Assembly (NCBI RefSeq): GCF_900091455.1
Contig: NZ_LT607412.1
Coordinates: 3,658,001-3,722,000, forward strand
Direction: 5' to 3'
Source of the DNA: Micromonospora coriariae
GTDB taxonomy: Bacteria; Actinomycetota; Actinomycetes; Mycobacteriales; Micromonosporaceae
DNA length: 64,000 nucleotides
This document shows positions 63,144 through 64,000 of this stretch, piece by piece; position 1 is the first letter of the stretch, and the number at the start of each line of letters is the position of its first letter. Both the position numbers and the translations under genes were made by a program. The notes below the pieces were generated by a model. That model was not told the DNA's origin. It did no database searches and saw nothing but the letters and a program-made list of their open reading frames with translations.

Positions 63144-64000
63144 TCAGCGGGCCGGGCGGGATTCGTAGCTGGTCAGGGTGGGGGCGCGGGCGTCGGCGGG
63201 GAGGCGGGCGCCGGCCGCGCTGTCGTCGTAGAGGGTCCAGCGGAGGAAGTCGGTGGTGGTGGCGAGAACCGGGGCGAACCCCGGACTGCTTGGGACGAGG
63301 TACGCACCGTGGTCCTGGCCGAGCAGGCTGAGAAAGGCGGCCGGCCCGGGGGTACGCCGGTACGCGGCCCGGCCGACCGCCACCGGCACCACCGGGTCGG
63401 CCGTGCCGTGCACGAAGAGCAGGGGCGCGGCCGGCCCGGCGAAGCTGCCGGGCAGTCCGCCCCCGGCGATCACGATCCCGGCGCGCAGCCGGGCCGGATG
63501 GCCTTCGCTGAACATGCCGGCCGTGGTGAAGCCGCCGGCCGAGTGACCGGCGGCGGCGATCGATGCCAGGGCCAGGTGACCGGCGAGCGGATCAGCGGGA
63601 TCGGTGTCGAGGCGGCTCAGGTGCCGGATGAGCCGCCAGCAGTCGGCCGGCTGGTTGCGGACGTCGGCCCGGGTGAACCGGGCGGCACCGCGCCGGGTGT
63701 GCGGGAACGCGGGAGCCGCCACCACGAAGCCGGCCGCCGCCCAGCGGCTGGTCAGCCCTGCGTGCAGCCCGGGCCGGCTGTCCAGGCCGTGGCTGTAGAT
63801 GATCACCGGGAACCGCCCGGCGGCCACCCCGTCGGGTGACGCCGGGTACCAGATGGTCACCGGCAGGGGGCGCGCCGAGCGGGGATCGAGGGTGAGCGTA
63901 CGCACGCCGACGACGTACGACCCCTCGGGCGCCCGGCGCGCCGACGGCCCGTCCGGGGCGGCGGTGGGCCCGCCCGCCACGGCCGTGGCCGGCGCGCAAC
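63144..64000 (-). CDS. Alpha/beta hydrolase lipoprotein, paralogue (5' end outside window)
   Basis: The frame stays open to the window edge, so the true start is beyond 64000. The visible end starts with Cys-Ala-Pro-Ala-Thr (Cys codon 63996-63998), which looks like a lipobox cysteine followed by a linker. The hydrolase domain shows VTIWYPASPD, VIIYSHGLDS, FVVAAPAFPHT, GHSAGG and LFVHGTADPVV, nearly the same order as the paralogue at 61488-62453. The shared DVRNQPAD and FLRWTLY segments show a recent tandem origin, with the nucleotidyltransferase gene between. The substrate is unknown. Confidence 0.85.
   Translation of the reverse strand, partial: CAPATAVAGGPTAAPDGPSARRAPEGSYVVGVRTLTLDPRSARPLPVTIWYPASPDGVAAGRFPVIIYSHGLDSRPGLHAGLTSRWAAAGFVVAAPAFPHTRRGAARFTRADVRNQPADCWRLIRHLSRLDTDPADPLAGHLALASIAAAGHSAGGFTTAGMFSEGHPARLRAGIVIAGGGLPGSFAGPAAPLLFVHGTADPVVPVAVGRAAYRRTPGPAAFLSLLGQDHGAYLVPSSPGFAPVLATTTDFLRWTLYDDSAAGARLPADARAPTLTSYESRPAR

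Noticed and set aside
1..64000. CRISPR array, prophage or insertion sequence
   Set aside because: No regularly spaced identical repeats with spacers were seen, nor integrase, transposase or phage structural genes. The only tandem array is the three short units at 60381-60470.

Overview
This is a very GC-rich actinobacterial chromosome segment with GTG, TTG and perhaps CTG starts. Three WhiB-family regulators, the SigR/RsrA thiol-stress pair, a mycoredoxin, nickel superoxide dismutase and UPF0182/DUF2342/DUF5679 proteins place it in the Actinomycetes. Protein style and repeat content suggest Micromonosporaceae; this is inference, not proof. Gene order at both ends of the first 55 kb recalls the mycobacterial blocks nudC-mrx1-uvrD2-whiB7-ABC1-DUF2342-PDZ/Lon-UPF0182 and aroA-rsgA-SRAP-sigH-rshA-bL37-TB7.3-pdtaS-whiB1, so this is mostly conserved core chromosome. 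No phage, IS element or CRISPR array was seen.

Layout. 0-6 kb: an M16 peptidase pair, a NudC-like Nudix hydrolase, an XRE-DUF5753/DUF397 pair and an MFS transporter. 6-13 kb: mycoredoxin and uvrD2 diverge; whiB7 follows behind a leader ORF and a clear antiterminator/terminator switch; then a convergent ThiF-like/ABC1-kinase operon, a cluster of DnaA boxes and a DUF5679 zinc protein. 13-22 kb: YgjP-type peptidase, DUF2064, DUF2342, a Lon-like PDZ protease, a 1001-residue UPF0182 membrane protein, a broken ECF sigma gene with its probable anti-sigma partner, and two identical initiator tRNA genes. 22-36 kb: solute-binding lipoprotein, purC, glpK, a divergent PRPP synthetase paralogue, a two-component system, RsbW-like and STAS/ATPase regulators, SDR, glycosyltransferase, permease and HisN-like phosphatase.

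36-47 kb: rsgA-aroA, an SRAP peptidase, a WhiB, sigR-rsrA with an autoregulatory-type promoter, tiny bL37, a biotin carrier, a GNAT, a TetR/efflux pair and a TPR protein. 47-55 kb: a SIS-domain protein, pdtaS, a membrane glycosyltransferase, then a sulfate-assimilation operon (sulfite reductase, zinc peptide, cysH, chelatase) behind a cysteine-type leader peptide. 55-64 kb: whiB1 with an upstream CRP-like palindrome, a lipid-kinase family protein, sodN and its maturation protease, malic enzyme, an oxidoreductase and two related lipoprotein hydrolases around a nucleotidyltransferase.

The common theme is stress and redox control (WhiB7, WhiB1, SigR/RsrA, mycoredoxin, SodN, PdtaS) among housekeeping genes. 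The most informative non-coding elements are the whiB7 attenuator, the DnaA-box cluster, several large palindromes and candidate dispersed repeats.
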